DNA from: Sva-07 sp963741755
GTDB lineage: Bacteria > Actinomycetota > Acidimicrobiia > Acidimicrobiales > Ilumatobacteraceae
Assembly: GCA_963741755.1 (NCBI GenBank)
Contig: CAVUJG010000019.1
Span: forward strand, 1 to 64,000
Direction: 5' to 3'
Length of the DNA: 64,000 nt
The position numbers and the translations under genes were made by a program. Below, one piece after another: positions 8,442 through 18,073 of this stretch (position 1 is its first letter; each line of letters opens with the position of its first letter). The notes beneath the pieces were generated by a model. That model was not told where the DNA came from and ran no database searches. It worked only from the letters and a program-made list of their open reading frames with translations.

Positions 8442-9268
8442 GGCGCGACCGCGAGCAGGCTGATCGCCCGCACCTGCGCAGCGGCGAGCGCCGGTTCGCT
8501 GCGCAACAGCGCCCGAGCACGCGAGATCGCTGTGCGGAGCGTGCCGAGACGGTCGATCCCGAAGGCGTCCATCAACGCGGCGTCCGGCAGCGCCGCCTCG
8601 TCGACGAGCCACGCGAGGGCGATCTGTCGGGCCGCCGCGCCGAGGCGTCGGTCAGGGCGAAGGCCTCGTTCGGACAGCACGAGTTCGATAGCGGTAATCA
8701 GCGAACTGACGTCGCAATCGCGTGCCAACGGCACCGCGTCAAGGGGCCGCTCGACGAACTGGTCGATCTCGGACGTCGTCCAGCCTCGAAAGACATGGTC
8801 GGTGGTGAGCCACTGCGGAGGTGTCCGCAGACCGAGGTACGCCCGATGGCTCGACCATCGGTAGGCGCTGGCCCGCTCGACCCCGACGACGTCGAGCGGG
8901 TTGCGGTGGATGTATCGGACCGTCGCGACGAGGTGGGCCTCGTCGACGATCAACCGCGAGTGGAACCGCCCACGGAACAGCGCGCCGTCGCGTCCGACCC
9001 GATCGTTGACGTGCCGGGTGTACAACGAGCCGAGGCGCTGCATCCCAGCGGACAGTCCGCCGTCGGGGCAGTGCCACAGGTAGTGGAAGTGATTGTCCAT
9101 CAGGCAGTACGCGTGCGTGCGAATGTTGAACCGATCGAACACGTCAGCGAGTCGCTGGCCCATCTCGATGCGGTCGCTGTCGTCGAAGAACACGTCGCCG
9201 TGGTCGATTCCACGATTCATCACGTGGTGCCAACCGTCTTCGATGTCGATGCGTGGTGGTCTGGGCAT
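8423..9268 (-). CDS. REP-associated tyrosine transposase (Y1/HUH family)
   Basis: A single-strand DNA transposase-like protein of the IS200/IS605 Y1 superfamily (RAYT), about 281 residues. It opens MPRPPRIDIEDGWHHVMNRG, has the HUH metal motif in YCLMDNHFHYLWH near residue 60, RGRFHSRLIVD, and the segment TVRYIHRNPL that holds the candidate catalytic tyrosine. The C-terminal part (about 175-275) contains GAAARQIALAWL and an FGIDRLGTLRTAISR helix resembling the DnaA domain IV helix-turn-helix. I chose ATG 9266-9268 because the family normally starts with this motif; upstream in-frame codons run through REP copy 3. The last five residues (ITSRV) are encoded by REP copy 2. Family members cleave and rejoin REP sequences; proliferation activity here is untested. 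Confidence 0.9.
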   Translation of the reverse strand: MPRPPRIDIEDGWHHVMNRGIDHGDVFFDDSDRIEMGQRLADVFDRFNIRTHAYCLMDNHFHYLWHCPDGGLSAGMQRLGSLYTRHVNDRVGRDGALFRGRFHSRLIVDEAHLVATVRYIHRNPLDVVGVERASAYRWSSHRAYLGLRTPPQWLTTDHVFRGWTTSEIDQFVERPLDAVPLARDCDVSSLITAIELVLSERGLRPDRRLGAAARQIALAWLVDEAALPDAALMDAFGIDRLGTLRTAISRARALLRSEPALAAAQVRAISLLAVAPITSRV

Positions 9269-9290
9269 ACGCCCATCATGAACAAGGGGT

Positions 9291-9323
9291 GTTACATCGC
9301 GGGTCTGACCCCTGATGTAATCA
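9291..9323 (-). repeat. REP-like palindromic element, copy 3 (right end of RAYT unit)
   Basis: Inverse orientation relative to copy 2. It carries a T instead of A at the eighth base of the core (GATTACAT) and a slightly shortened distal arm (TGTAAC). Its leading TGA, read on the - strand, is the dapB stop. Confidence 0.93.
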
Positions 9324-10091
9324 GTCGAGGAAGGGGTCGAGGGATCTCGACAGGCCTGGCACGTCGGGGATCTTCTTGCAGGCGAGCACGACACCGGGCA
9401 TGAAGCTGTCGCGGTCGTAGCTGTCCTGGCGGATCGTCAGCGTCTGGCCCTGGGCGCCCAGAATCACTTCCTGGTGCGCCACCATGCCCCGCATGCGAAC
9501 CGAGTGGACGCGAATGCCGCTCGGCCCTTCTCCCCCGCGGGCACCCTCGTAGACCACATCGGTGGTCGGGTCGGGGTCGAACGCTGCCCCGCGAGCCTCG
9601 GCCATCCGCTCGGCCGTCTTGACTGCGGTGCCCGACGGCGCGTCGATCTTGCGGTCGTGATGCAGCTCGATGATCTCGGCGGTATCGAAGAACGGGGCCG
9701 CCATCTCGGCGAAGCGCATCATCAGCACGGCGGAGATCGCGAAGTTCGGGGCGATCACGCAGTTCGGGCCGCCGTCGGAAGCGAACACCGTCTCGAACAC
9801 CGCGAAGTCCTCCGGCGTGAAGCCGGTGGTGCCGACCACAGCGTGGATGCCGTGCTCGGCCAGCCACGGCAGCGTGACACGCGCTGCATCGGCGACCGTG
9901 AAGTCGACGACGACGTCGCACGCTGCGTCGGTGAAGGCGCCGAGCGAGTCGGACACCTCGATGCCCTCCACGGTCTCGCCGGCGCCGAACGGATCGACAG
10001 CGGCAGCGAAAACGAGATCGGGATCAGCGACCACTGCCGCACAAACGGTTCGACCCATTCGTCCGGCAGCGCCGCTGATCCCGATTCTCAT
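9321..10091 (-). CDS. dapB: 4-hydroxy-tetrahydrodipicolinate reductase
   Basis: Reduces the DapA product with NAD(P)H in the lysine/diaminopimelate pathway. 256 residues. It has the nucleotide-binding GISGAAGRMGRTV at the N-terminus, the VGTTGFTPED segment, the catalytic and substrate-binding ELHHDRKIDAPSGTA near residue 143, and GIRVHSVRMRGMVAHQEV. It follows pnp in the same direction, separated by 66 bp that consist largely of REP copy 4. Its stop codon comes from REP copy 3. The classical actinobacterial order places dapB after pnp and before dapA, as here but with insertions. Confidence 0.96.
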   Translation of the reverse strand: MRIGISGAAGRMGRTVCAAVVADPDLVFAAAVDPFGAGETVEGIEVSDSLGAFTDAACDVVVDFTVADAARVTLPWLAEHGIHAVVGTTGFTPEDFAVFETVFASDGGPNCVIAPNFAISAVLMMRFAEMAAPFFDTAEIIELHHDRKIDAPSGTAVKTAERMAEARGAAFDPDPTTDVVYEGARGGEGPSGIRVHSVRMRGMVAHQEVILGAQGQTLTIRQDSYDRDSFMPGVVLACKKIPDVPGLSRSLDPFLD

Positions 10092-10126
10092 GTCTTCAGT
10101 GTGGCCGATGCGTCAGCACCGACCGC

Positions 10127-10160
10127 GATTACATCGCGGGTCTGACCCCTGATGTAATCA
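10127..10160 (-). repeat. REP-like palindromic element, copy 4
   Basis: Lies between dapB and pnp. Shares the GATTACAT variant with copy 3. Its leading TGA on the - strand (10158-10160) is the pnp stop codon, and the element occupies half of the pnp-dapB spacer. Confidence 0.95.
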
Positions 10161-12608
10161 GCGGTGGCGACGACGACCGCCGCTGCGGCCACCGTTGTCA
10201 CCCGCCGGGCGCTCCGACTTCGGGCCGAGATCGCCGAGTTCGTCGGCGAGCTGTGCATCGAAGCTGTCCTCGAAGCTCACTTCGACGACGTCGACGCCAC
10301 CACCCGAGCTGGCGGGTGCTGTGTCGGCTTCCTTCGAGCGCTCCTTGCGGGGCGCACGCTCACGATCGCCGCCACCGTTGGACGACGAACCGGACGAGGC
10401 GCCCTCTTTGACGGGCGGCGGATCGCCGGCGGGGGTCAGGCTGACCTTGCCCTTGTCGTCGATCTCCTCGACGCGGACTTCGATCTCCTGGCCCAGCTCG
10501 AGCACGTCCTCGACGGCGTTGATGCGCTTGCCGCCGCCGAGCTTCGAGATGTGCACGAGACCGTCGCGGCCCGGCAGGATGTTGACGAATGCACCGAACT
10601 TGGTGATGTTGACGACGCGGCCCATGTAGACCTTGTCGAGTTCGGCCTTCGGCGGGTCGACGATCGCGAGGATCGCCGCCTTGGCCTCTTCCATGCGCCA
10701 TGCCTCGACAGCACCGATGGTGACGATGCCACGGGCACCGTCGTCGTCGACGCCGATGTCGGCTCCGGTCTCCTGCTGGATCGTGTTGATGACCTTGCCC
10801 TTCGGGCCGATCACTTCGCCGACCTTGTCGAGCGGGATGTAGATCGTCGAGATCTTCGGTGCGGTCTCGGCGACCTCGTCACGGCTCTGCGGGATGCAGG
10901 CGTTCATGACCTCGAGAATCTCGAGGCGAGCGACGCGGGCCTGGGCGAGCGCAGCGGCGAGCACGTCGGCGGGGATGCCGTCGATCTTCGTGTCGAGCTG
11001 CAGCGCCGTGATGGCGTCCTCGGTGCCGGCAACCTTGAAGTCCATGTCGCCGAAGGCGTCCTCGGAACCGAGGATGTCGGTCAGCGTGATGTACTTGCCG
11101 TCTTCGTAGATCAGGCCCATGGCGATGCCGGACACGTGGCCCTTGGTGGGCACACCGGCGTCCATCAGCGCGAGGCTGGAGGCACACACCGACGCCATCG
11201 ACGTCGAACCGTTCGACGACATGACCTCCGAGACGAGGCGCAGCGTGTACGCGAAGTCTTCCTGGTTCGGGATGACGGGCAGGACTGCACGGGCGGCGAG
11301 CGCTCCGTGGCCGATCTCGCGACGCTTGGGGGAACCGACACGGCCGGTCTCGCCGTTGGCCCACGGCGGCATGTTGTAGTGGTGCAGGTACCGCTTGGTG
11401 TCGTTGGGCGACAGCGAGTCGATCATCTGGTTCATGCGGGGCATGGCCATGGTGAGCACGGTCATGACCTGGGTCTCGCCACGCTGGAACAGGCCGGAGC
11501 CGTGCGCGGTCGGCAGTGCGCCGACCTCAGCGGAGATCGCACGCAGGTCGGCGACGCCGCGGCCGTCCATGCGGACGCCCTCGGTGACGACGCGGGCACG
11601 CATCAGCTTCTTGTTGAGCGAGCGGACGGCTTCTTTGACCATGCCGTTCTGCCCGGCGAACTCGCCCGGCTCGTCCTTGGTGCCACAGAGCTCGGCGAGG
11701 ATCTCGGCCGTGACGGCGTCGGTCGCTTCGTTGCGCTCGGACTTGTTGGCGATCGTGATGACCGGGGCGAGCTTGGCGCTGCCGGCCTTCTCGACGGCAG
11801 CGAAGATCTCCGGCGTGTAGTCGACGACCGGGGTCCACTTCATCGGGGTGATCGGGCCATCGGTGGCGATCACCGAAGCGACGAGCTGACGCTGCAGGCC
11901 GATCGACTCCTTGATCCACACCTTGCAGGCGTCGAGGCCGTCGGCGAGGACTTCCTCGGTGACCTTCTTGGCGCCGTCGTCGTAGTAGTAGAACGCGTTC
12001 TCGGAACCGCCGGCCTCGACCATCATCACGGCAACGTCGCCGTTGTCGAGTTCACGGCCGGCCACGACCAGCTCGAAGGTGCCGTTCTCGGCCTCTTCGT
12101 AGGTGGGGTGCGGGATCCACTCGCCGCTCTGGCTGTAGGCCATGCGGATGGCGCCGATCGGGCCCTCGAAGGGGATGCCCGAGATCATCAGCGCAGCCGA
12201 AGCAGCGTTGATCGACAGCACGTCGTGCGGGTTGATCTGGTCGGCACCCATGACGGTCGTGACGACCTGGGTCTCGTTGCGGAAACCGTCGGGGAACGAC
12301 GGGCGCAGCGGCCGGTCGGTGAGACGGCAGGTGAGGATGGCGTCCTCGGTCGGACGTCCTTCACGACGGAAGAACGAGCCGGGGATCTTGCCGGCGGCGT
12401 ACGCCCGCTCCTCGACGTCGACCGTCAGGGGGAAGAAGTCGACTCCGTCACGCACGCTCTTGGCGGCGTTGGCGGTGGTGAGGACCTTCGTTCCACCGAT
12501 CGATGCCACCACGGCACCCATCGACTGGGGGGCAAACTTGCCCGTCTCGAAGGTCAGGGTCTTCTCGGTTCCGGACACGGGTCCGGACACGATGATTGGG
12601 TCAGCCAC
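10158..12608 (-). CDS. pnp: Polyribonucleotide nucleotidyltransferase (PNPase)
   Basis: Phosphorolytic 3'-5' exoribonuclease and polymerase of RNA decay. About 816 residues, longer than the usual 710-750 because of a Ser/Gly-, Lys/Arg- and Asp/Glu-rich tail from about residue 715. Domain order is RNase PH-like 1, helical domain, RNase PH-like 2 (with the RREIGHGALAARAV catalytic region), a KH domain (KVGEVIGPKGKVINTI), and an S1 domain (GRVVNITKFGAFVNILPGRDG). I start at GTG 12606-12608 (VADPIIVSGPVSG), preceded by AAGGAG. An upstream in-frame GTG at 12629 would put the SD inside the gene. The stop is part of REP copy 4. Confidence 0.96.
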   Translation of the reverse strand: MADPIIVSGPVSGTEKTLTFETGKFAPQSMGAVVASIGGTKVLTTANAAKSVRDGVDFFPLTVDVEERAYAAGKIPGSFFRREGRPTEDAILTCRLTDRPLRPSFPDGFRNETQVVTTVMGADQINPHDVLSINAASAALMISGIPFEGPIGAIRMAYSQSGEWIPHPTYEEAENGTFELVVAGRELDNGDVAVMMVEAGGSENAFYYYDDGAKKVTEEVLADGLDACKVWIKESIGLQRQLVASVIATDGPITPMKWTPVVDYTPEIFAAVEKAGSAKLAPVITIANKSERNEATDAVTAEILAELCGTKDEPGEFAGQNGMVKEAVRSLNKKLMRARVVTEGVRMDGRGVADLRAISAEVGALPTAHGSGLFQRGETQVMTVLTMAMPRMNQMIDSLSPNDTKRYLHHYNMPPWANGETGRVGSPKRREIGHGALAARAVLPVIPNQEDFAYTLRLVSEVMSSNGSTSMASVCASSLALMDAGVPTKGHVSGIAMGLIYEDGKYITLTDILGSEDAFGDMDFKVAGTEDAITALQLDTKIDGIPADVLAAALAQARVARLEILEVMNACIPQSRDEVAETAPKISTIYIPLDKVGEVIGPKGKVINTIQQETGADIGVDDDGARGIVTIGAVEAWRMEEAKAAILAIVDPPKAELDKVYMGRVVNITKFGAFVNILPGRDGLVHISKLGGGKRINAVEDVLELGQEIEVRVEEIDDKGKVSLTPAGDPPPVKEGASSGSSSNGGGDRERAPRKERSKEADTAPASSGGGVDVVEVSFEDSFDAQLADELGDLGPKSERPAGDNGGRSGGRRRHR

Positions 12609-12985
12609 AAGGGCTCCTTTCGTGTGCACTCCCCCTCGGGAGTGCGCCTCTGGAGCGATCGGCCGGTTCCCAGTTGGTCAACCCGACATCGCGTCAACCC
12701 GGAAGGCGGCGGTTCGGATTCAGCAACCGGCAACCGACAACGGTTCGCTCATGTTGCGGGGTCGGACGTTCCGACTCCGAATGGCACTCTATCTGGACGC
12801 ACGCACCAATGCGCGACCGGTCGACCACCGACACACACGCGTCACCACGCGTGTCACGACGAAATCAACCCTGAATTCGAGGCGGGATCAGATGGTTCGA
12901 GGACAAGGCGCGCAGCGAGGAAGTTGCCTTGGGGCAACGACGAGCTTGCGGAACGCAGTCATCGGGCCATCTGGCCCGCCGCGGA
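12609..12985. other. rpsO-pnp intergenic region rich in hairpins, no gene seen
   Basis: I find no convincing coding frame in this 377-bp spacer. It holds several perfect stem-loops: 12963-12978 (GGGCCA/TGGCCC) and 12923-12938 (GTTGCC/GGCAAC) just after the rpsO stop, 12835-12854 (ACACGCGT/ACGCGTGT), 12761-12775 (GTCGGA/TCCGAC) and 12626-12645 before pnp. The first two suit an rpsO terminator or processing site. In other bacteria the rpsO-pnp spacer is where RNase III and PNPase autoregulate pnp; a similar role here is inference. Confidence 0.55.
12626..12645 (-). promoter_or_regulatory. Perfect hairpin in the pnp 5' leader
   Basis: An 8-bp perfect stem GCACTCCC/GGGAGTGC with a 4-nt loop, ending 18 bp upstream of the pnp start codon and just upstream of its AAGGAG. 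Position and strength suit a translational or RNase-dependent control element of pnp, but no direct evidence is visible. Confidence 0.5.
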
Positions 12986-13264
12986 CTACCTGCGGAGACC
13001 TTGGGCGGCGAGGATGCTGCGGTAGCGCTCGACGTCGATCTTCTTGACGTAGTCGAGCATGCGACGGCGACGGCCGACGAGCATCAGCAGCCCGCGGCGG
13101 CTGTGGTGGTCCTTCTTGTGGACCTTCAGGTGCTCGGTGAGGTGCGTGATGCGCTCGGTGAGCAGTGCGATCTGCACCTCGGGCGAGCCGGTGTCGGTCT
13201 CGTGGGTGCGGAACTTCTCGATGGTCGCCGTGGTGTTCGGCGTGGTGTCGGCAATGTCGGCCAT
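12986..13264 (-). CDS. rpsO: 30S ribosomal protein S15
   Basis: Primary 16S rRNA-binding protein of the small-subunit platform. 92 residues; the family usually has 89, and the extra residues are at the N-terminus (MADIADTTPNTTA). Diagnostic segments are FRTHETDTGSPEVQIALLTERI, HLKVHKKDHHSRRGL and RRRRMLDYVKK. ATG 13262-13264 is chosen because it gives the normal N-terminus and is preceded by AGAAGG; the frame remains open upstream. Transcribed toward pnp. Confidence 0.96.
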   Translation of the reverse strand: MADIADTTPNTTATIEKFRTHETDTGSPEVQIALLTERITHLTEHLKVHKKDHHSRRGLLMLVGRRRRMLDYVKKIDVERYRSILAAQGLRR

Positions 13265-13446
13265 GGTGTGTCGCCTTCTTGATCGGAGGTCGCATCGGAT
13301 GCCGGATGGCACTCGTGTGCATCACGCCCGCGCCGGATATCCCAGCCCGAACGGACCTCGCAATGCTACGGGCAGGTCTGACACTCCACAACGGAAGCGC
13401 GAACAGGGCCCAGCGGAGCGCCACCTCGCAAGTACGCTCGCTCGTC

Positions 13447-14208
<762 letters not shown>

Positions 14209-14212
<4 letters not shown>

Positions 14213-14974
14213 ACCCCAGCGTGCGACGCATCGTCGCCCCCGTCGTCGGCATTGTCACGTTCTGCCTGCTGTGGGAAGCCGCCGTCCACGTGTTCGACAT
14301 TCGCCGATTCGTGCTGCTGCCGCCGTCGGAGATCATCAGCCAACTGGCCGAGGCCCCCGGCTTCTACTGGTCGAACGCCGTCACCACCGGCTGGCACATG
14401 ATCGTCGGCCTCTCGATCGCGATGGCGTGCGCGATCGTGGTCGGGCGCGCTGATGGCGTCGTCGCGGTTCATCGAGGAGGCGACGCAACCCGTCTTGATC
14501 CTGATCCTCGTGACGCCGTGGGTTGCGTACATCACGTCCGTCGTGCTGTGGCTCGATGGTGGAGCGCCGACGATCCTGTTCATGGTGGCCTTCACCGCGT
14601 TCCCCGTGTGCACGTTCGGCGTGGTCGGCGGCATGAAATCCACGGACCCGGCCGCACGAGAACTGCTCGCGAGCGTCGACGCGCGTCCCTGGGAGGTGTT
14701 CTGGAGGCTGCGCCTGCCGGCATCGCTGCCGTCGATCTTCACCACGTTGCGTTTCGCGCTCGGCCTCGGCCTCGCCGCCGCCTATTTCGCCGAGGGCTCG
14801 GCGCTCACCCGTGACGGGCTCGGCGCGATCGGGCGGACCGCGGCCGCGAGCAACCAGGCCGAGACACTGTGGGCGACGATCACATCGGCAGCTCTGCTCG
14901 GCATCTTCGGTTTGCTGGCGATCTCGGTGCTCGAGCGCAGCCTGCTGAAGTGGCATGCCTCACAACGGTCCTGA
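14209..14974 (+). CDS. ABC transporter permease (SsuC/TauC/ThiX type), with apparent +1 frameshift
   Basis: Inner-membrane permease of the same importer. The first frame gives VNPSVRRIVAPVVGIVTFCL, FVLLPPSEIISQLAEAPGF and ACAIVVG. After an extra G in the GGG at 14443-14445 the next frame continues ALMASSRFIEEATQP, PWVAYITSVVLWLDGGAPTI and the EAA-like loop VDARPWEVFWRLRLPASLPS. The LPPPSxI segment and the R-L-x-L-PASLP loop are hallmarks of this permease family. It overlaps the ATPase and is followed after 80 bp by the binding protein. Most likely intact with one homopolymer overcall. Confidence 0.85.
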
Positions 14975-15054
14975 CGCCTCGTTCGTGACTGCGTCAACGA
15001 CGCCGCGACCTGACATCATGGGCTACCGATTCCCTCCCGAGAACTGGACCACTG

Positions 15055-16227
15055 ATGCGACTTCGCACCACCATTGCGCTTGCCCTTGCTCCCGTCGTCG
15101 TGCTGGCAGCATGCAGCAGCGACGGCGACTCGTCGACCGACGACACCGCGACCGACGACACGAGCAGCGCCGTGACCACCACACCCGTCTCCTCGGGCGG
15201 CACATCCGACGTCGTGGCCGGCGAGGCGTTCCCCGCCGACCGTTGCGCCGCGAACGAGGCCGCTGGCACCATCACCTACCTCACCGGCTTCGACTTCGCG
15301 GCCACGGCCTCGATCGTCGACGTCATCGTCGCCGATGCCAACGGGTACTACGACGACATGTGCCTCGACGTCGAGATCACGCCGAGCTTCTCGACCGCCA
15401 ACTATCCCCTCGTCGCCGAGAACGACGCCCAGTTCGCATCCGGCGGGTCGTTCAGCGAGGTCGTTGCGTTCGCTGCTGCGAACGACACCGACTTCGTCGT
15501 GACGGCCGTCGAAGGGCCGACGGCGATCGATTCGCTCATCGTCAAGCCGGGCGTCGCCACCGAACTCGAAGATCTCGCCGGCTCGACGATCGGGGTCAAG
15601 GGCAAGCTGCCTCCCAGCGTTGCCGCCATGCTCGCCACTGCCGGGCTCGTCGAGAACGAGGACTACGAGACGGTGCTCCTCGACGGCTTCGACCCGACGG
15701 CACACATCGCGATCGAGTCGATCGACGGTTTCCCCGGCTACAAGAGCAACGAACCCGGCGCACTCGAGCGAGCGGGCATCGAGTTCGACCTGTTCGATCC
15801 GCTCGACTACGACATCCCGGGCTCGTTCGGCGTCATCTACGGCAACGCCGATTTCATCGCCGAGCACCCCACCGCAGCCGAGGACTTCATGCGCGCCACG
15901 ATGCTCGGACTCGCCGATGCGATCGCCGATCCCGAGGCCGCAGCGAACACCGCCGTCGAGCTGATCAATTCGGGTGGCAACCCCAACTTCTTGTCACCTG
16001 AGGGTGAGGTGTTCCGCTGGACCACCGACGCTGCGCTGATCTCCGAGCTGACCCCGGCCGGCACGGGCTATGGCGTCGCCGACGCCGCAGCGCTCCAGAA
16101 CGAACTCGACACCTATGCCGAGGTCGGGCTGTTCGGCGATGCTGAAACGCCGACGGCCTCCGACTACCTCAGCGACATCCTCGATCGGATCTACGCCGAC
16201 GCCGTCGTGATCTGGCCCGCCAGCTGA
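15055..16227 (+). CDS. ABC transporter substrate-binding lipoprotein (NMT1/SsuA-like)
   Basis: 390-residue lipoprotein with signal peptide MRLRTTIALALAPVVVLAAC, a Ser/Thr/Asp-rich linker, and a periplasmic-binding fold of the NMT1/ThiY/SsuA type: TYLTGFDFAATASIVDVIVA, ANGYYDDMCLDVEI, and GSTIGVKGKLPPSVAAML. Such proteins bind pyrimidine thiamine precursors, alkanesulfonates, taurine or nitrate; the sequence does not decide which. I saw no TPP riboswitch upstream of the cassette, so a thiamine role is not supported by regulation. With the two preceding genes it forms a complete importer inserted between ribF and rpsO on the opposite strand. Confidence 0.85.
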   Translation: MRLRTTIALALAPVVVLAACSSDGDSSTDDTATDDTSSAVTTTPVSSGGTSDVVAGEAFPADRCAANEAAGTITYLTGFDFAATASIVDVIVADANGYYDDMCLDVEITPSFSTANYPLVAENDAQFASGGSFSEVVAFAAANDTDFVVTAVEGPTAIDSLIVKPGVATELEDLAGSTIGVKGKLPPSVAAMLATAGLVENEDYETVLLDGFDPTAHIAIESIDGFPGYKSNEPGALERAGIEFDLFDPLDYDIPGSFGVIYGNADFIAEHPTAAEDFMRATMLGLADAIADPEAAANTAVELINSGGNPNFLSPEGEVFRWTTDAALISELTPAGTGYGVADAAALQNELDTYAEVGLFGDAETPTASDYLSDILDRIYADAVVIWPAS

Positions 16228-16240
16228 CGCACACGAGTGC

Positions 16241-17182
16241 TCAGGCGAGCAGAGTTCGGGCGTGGGCGACGTCGTTGCCGAGTTGAGCGATCAGCGCATC
16301 GACGCCGTCGAACTTGCGCTCGCTTCGCAGGAAGTGCTCGAAACGGACCCGGGCGGTTTCGCCGTAGAGGTCGACGTCGACGTCGAGCAGATGCGCCTCG
16401 AGCAATGACGCGTCGGCGTGCTCGTAGAACGTGGGTCGGCGACCGAGGTTGATCGCACATCCGTACACATCACCGTTCGGACGCTCGTAGATCCCGGCGT
16501 ACACACCATCGGCAGGAAGGCACATGCCGGACGGAACGGCGACGTTCGCCGTCGGGAAGCCGAGCAGCCTCCCACGTTGGTCGCCGGCGAACACCTCGCC
16601 ACGCACTTCGTACGGGCGACCGAGCATGGAGTTGGCGCGGGTGATGTCTCCACCGGCGAGCGCACGACGAATCGCCGTGCTGCTGATCGGTTCGTCGATG
16701 CCGTCGAGTCGTTGGACCAACTGGACCGGCTCGACGTCGAAGTCGGCGTCGACGCCGACCTTGCGGAGCAGGTCGACATTGCCATCGCGGTGCCGTCCGA
16801 AGTGGAAGTCCTCGCCGACCACGATGATCCGGGTCTGCAGGCATCGCACCAACACCCGGTCGACGAACGACTCAGGGCTTTCGGCGGCTTGGTCGCTATC
16901 GAAGGGCACGACGACGACGGCATCGATGCCCGTCGATCCGAGCAGCTCCATCTTCTGTTCGGGGCCGGTCAGCAGCCGCGGCGCCGATTCGGGTCGGACG
17001 ATACTGGCCGGGTGACGGTCGAACGTCACGACGACCGACTTCGCCCCGATGTCGGCAGCGCGCCGCTTCACCTGGTCGATGACCGCTCGATGGCCGAGGT
17101 GGACCCCGTCGTAGGCCCCGATCGTGATGACCGCCCGCTCGTCAGCCCAGGGGCATCGCTGGAGGTCGGTGACGACGAGCAC
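16241..17182 (-). CDS. ribF: Bifunctional riboflavin kinase / FAD synthetase
   Basis: Phosphorylates riboflavin to FMN and adenylates FMN to FAD. 313 residues. The N-terminal FAD-synthetase domain has TIGAYDGVHLGHRAVIDQV, VTFDRHPASIV and GEDFHFGRHRDGN, and ends with ISSTAIRRAL. The C-terminal riboflavin-kinase domain starts with GEVFAGDQRGRLLGFPTANV and has GVYAGIYERPNG. It lies 24 bp after truB at the end of the rimP-to-ribF operon. A TAGCGT hexamer 7 nt before its GTG start suggests an additional leaderless promoter. Its 3' end faces the ABC cassette 13 bp away. Confidence 0.95.
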   Translation of the reverse strand: MLVVTDLQRCPWADERAVITIGAYDGVHLGHRAVIDQVKRRAADIGAKSVVVTFDRHPASIVRPESAPRLLTGPEQKMELLGSTGIDAVVVVPFDSDQAAESPESFVDRVLVRCLQTRIIVVGEDFHFGRHRDGNVDLLRKVGVDADFDVEPVQLVQRLDGIDEPISSTAIRRALAGGDITRANSMLGRPYEVRGEVFAGDQRGRLLGFPTANVAVPSGMCLPADGVYAGIYERPNGDVYGCAINLGRRPTFYEHADASLLEAHLLDVDVDLYGETARVRFEHFLRSERKFDGVDALIAQLGNDVAHARTLLA

Positions 17183-17206
17183 GGCGGCAACGCTATCGGG
17201 GCAAGC

Positions 17207-18073
17207 TCATCGGGGAAGTACCACAGCGGGCTTGGCCTGGCCGCGAAATCCCTCATAGACCGCCAGCAGTTCGCCCGTCGTGTCGAACACCGCCCACGGA
17301 CCGTCGCCGTCCCATGCCTCGAGCACACGTCCATTGGCGATGAGGGCGGCGGTGTCGGCGTCGACGGTGATCGACGCGAGCGAACGGACCGCGCTCGCCA
17401 CGGGGAGCAGGTCACACACGTCAGGCGGTGCTGCCTCGGCGAGCGTGAACGCGCCGACGTTCGTTCGGCGCAGGTTGCGTAGATGCGCTCCACCTCCGAG
17501 GAGGCGTCCGAGATCGTCCGCGAGCGTGCGGATGTAGGTGCCGGCGGAACACTCCACCTCGACGCGCAGCACGCCGGGCTCGGCCCAGTCGTCCACATCG
17601 AAGCGATGAATCGTGACCGGCCGCGGCGCCCGCTCGATTTCGATTCCCTCACGCGCGAGTTCGTGGAGTCGCTTGCCGTCGACACGGATCGCAGAGACCA
17701 TCGGCGGAATCTGTTCGATGTCACCGACGAGATGCTCGGCCACCGCACGACGAGCGTCGTCGAGCGTCACCGCCGCCATGTCGAACGTTGCCAGCACGTC
17801 ACCGGAGTCATCGAGCGTCGAGGTCGCGGCGCCCAGAACGACCTCGCCGGTGTACCCCTTGCGCGTCTTCTCGACGAAGCGCAACAACCGCGTCGCCTTG
17901 CCGACGGCCACGACGAGCACACCGGTGGCATCGGGATCGAGGGTCCCCGCGTGGCCGACCTGACGCTCACCGAATCGGCGGCGGAGCATGCCGACCACGT
18001 CGTGGCTGGTGACCCCCGGTGGCTTGTCGACGACCGCGATGCCGTGAGTGGTCGCCGGCTTGCGCCGCGCCAT
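17207..18073 (-). CDS. truB: tRNA pseudouridine(55) synthase
   Basis: Makes pseudouridine 55 in the T-loop of tRNAs. 288 residues. Signature GIAVVDKPPGVTSHDVV at the N-terminus, catalytic aspartate in VGHAGTLDPDATGVLVV near residue 46, KGYTGEVVLG, and the RCSAGTYIR-like ECSAGTYIRTLADDLG near residue 178. The ATG overlaps the rbfA stop (TGATG), so the two are translationally coupled, as is common in this operon. Confidence 0.96.
   Translation of the reverse strand: MARRKPATTHGIAVVDKPPGVTSHDVVGMLRRRFGERQVGHAGTLDPDATGVLVVAVGKATRLLRFVEKTRKGYTGEVVLGAATSTLDDSGDVLATFDMAAVTLDDARRAVAEHLVGDIEQIPPMVSAIRVDGKRLHELAREGIEIERAPRPVTIHRFDVDDWAEPGVLRVEVECSAGTYIRTLADDLGRLLGGGAHLRNLRRTNVGAFTLAEAAPPDVCDLLPVASAVRSLASITVDADTAALIANGRVLEAWDGDGPWAVFDTTGELLAVYEGFRGQAKPAVVLPR

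Larger units (their letters stand above)
8408..9323. mobile_element. RAYT transposase gene bracketed by inverted REP copies
   Basis: A 916-bp unit bounded by REP copy 2 on the left and REP copy 3 in inverse orientation on the right, with the transposase gene inside. The outer ends coincide with the stop codons of tpx and dapB, two convergent genes. REP-associated tyrosine transposases are usually domesticated single-copy genes flanked by REPs rather than active insertion sequences; whether this unit moved as a block is inference. Confidence 0.75.

Noticed and set aside
10164..13025. A 953-codon open frame antisense to pnp
   Set aside because: It mirrors pnp codon by codon, has Asp/Val/Arg/His-rich shadow composition and no recognisable domain. 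Long antisense frames are expected at this GC content.
13265..13446. Possible TPP riboswitch for the NMT1/ThiY-like importer
   Set aside because: The conserved TPP-riboswitch motifs (CTGAGA and the ACCTGATC-type segment) are absent on the + strand of this spacer.
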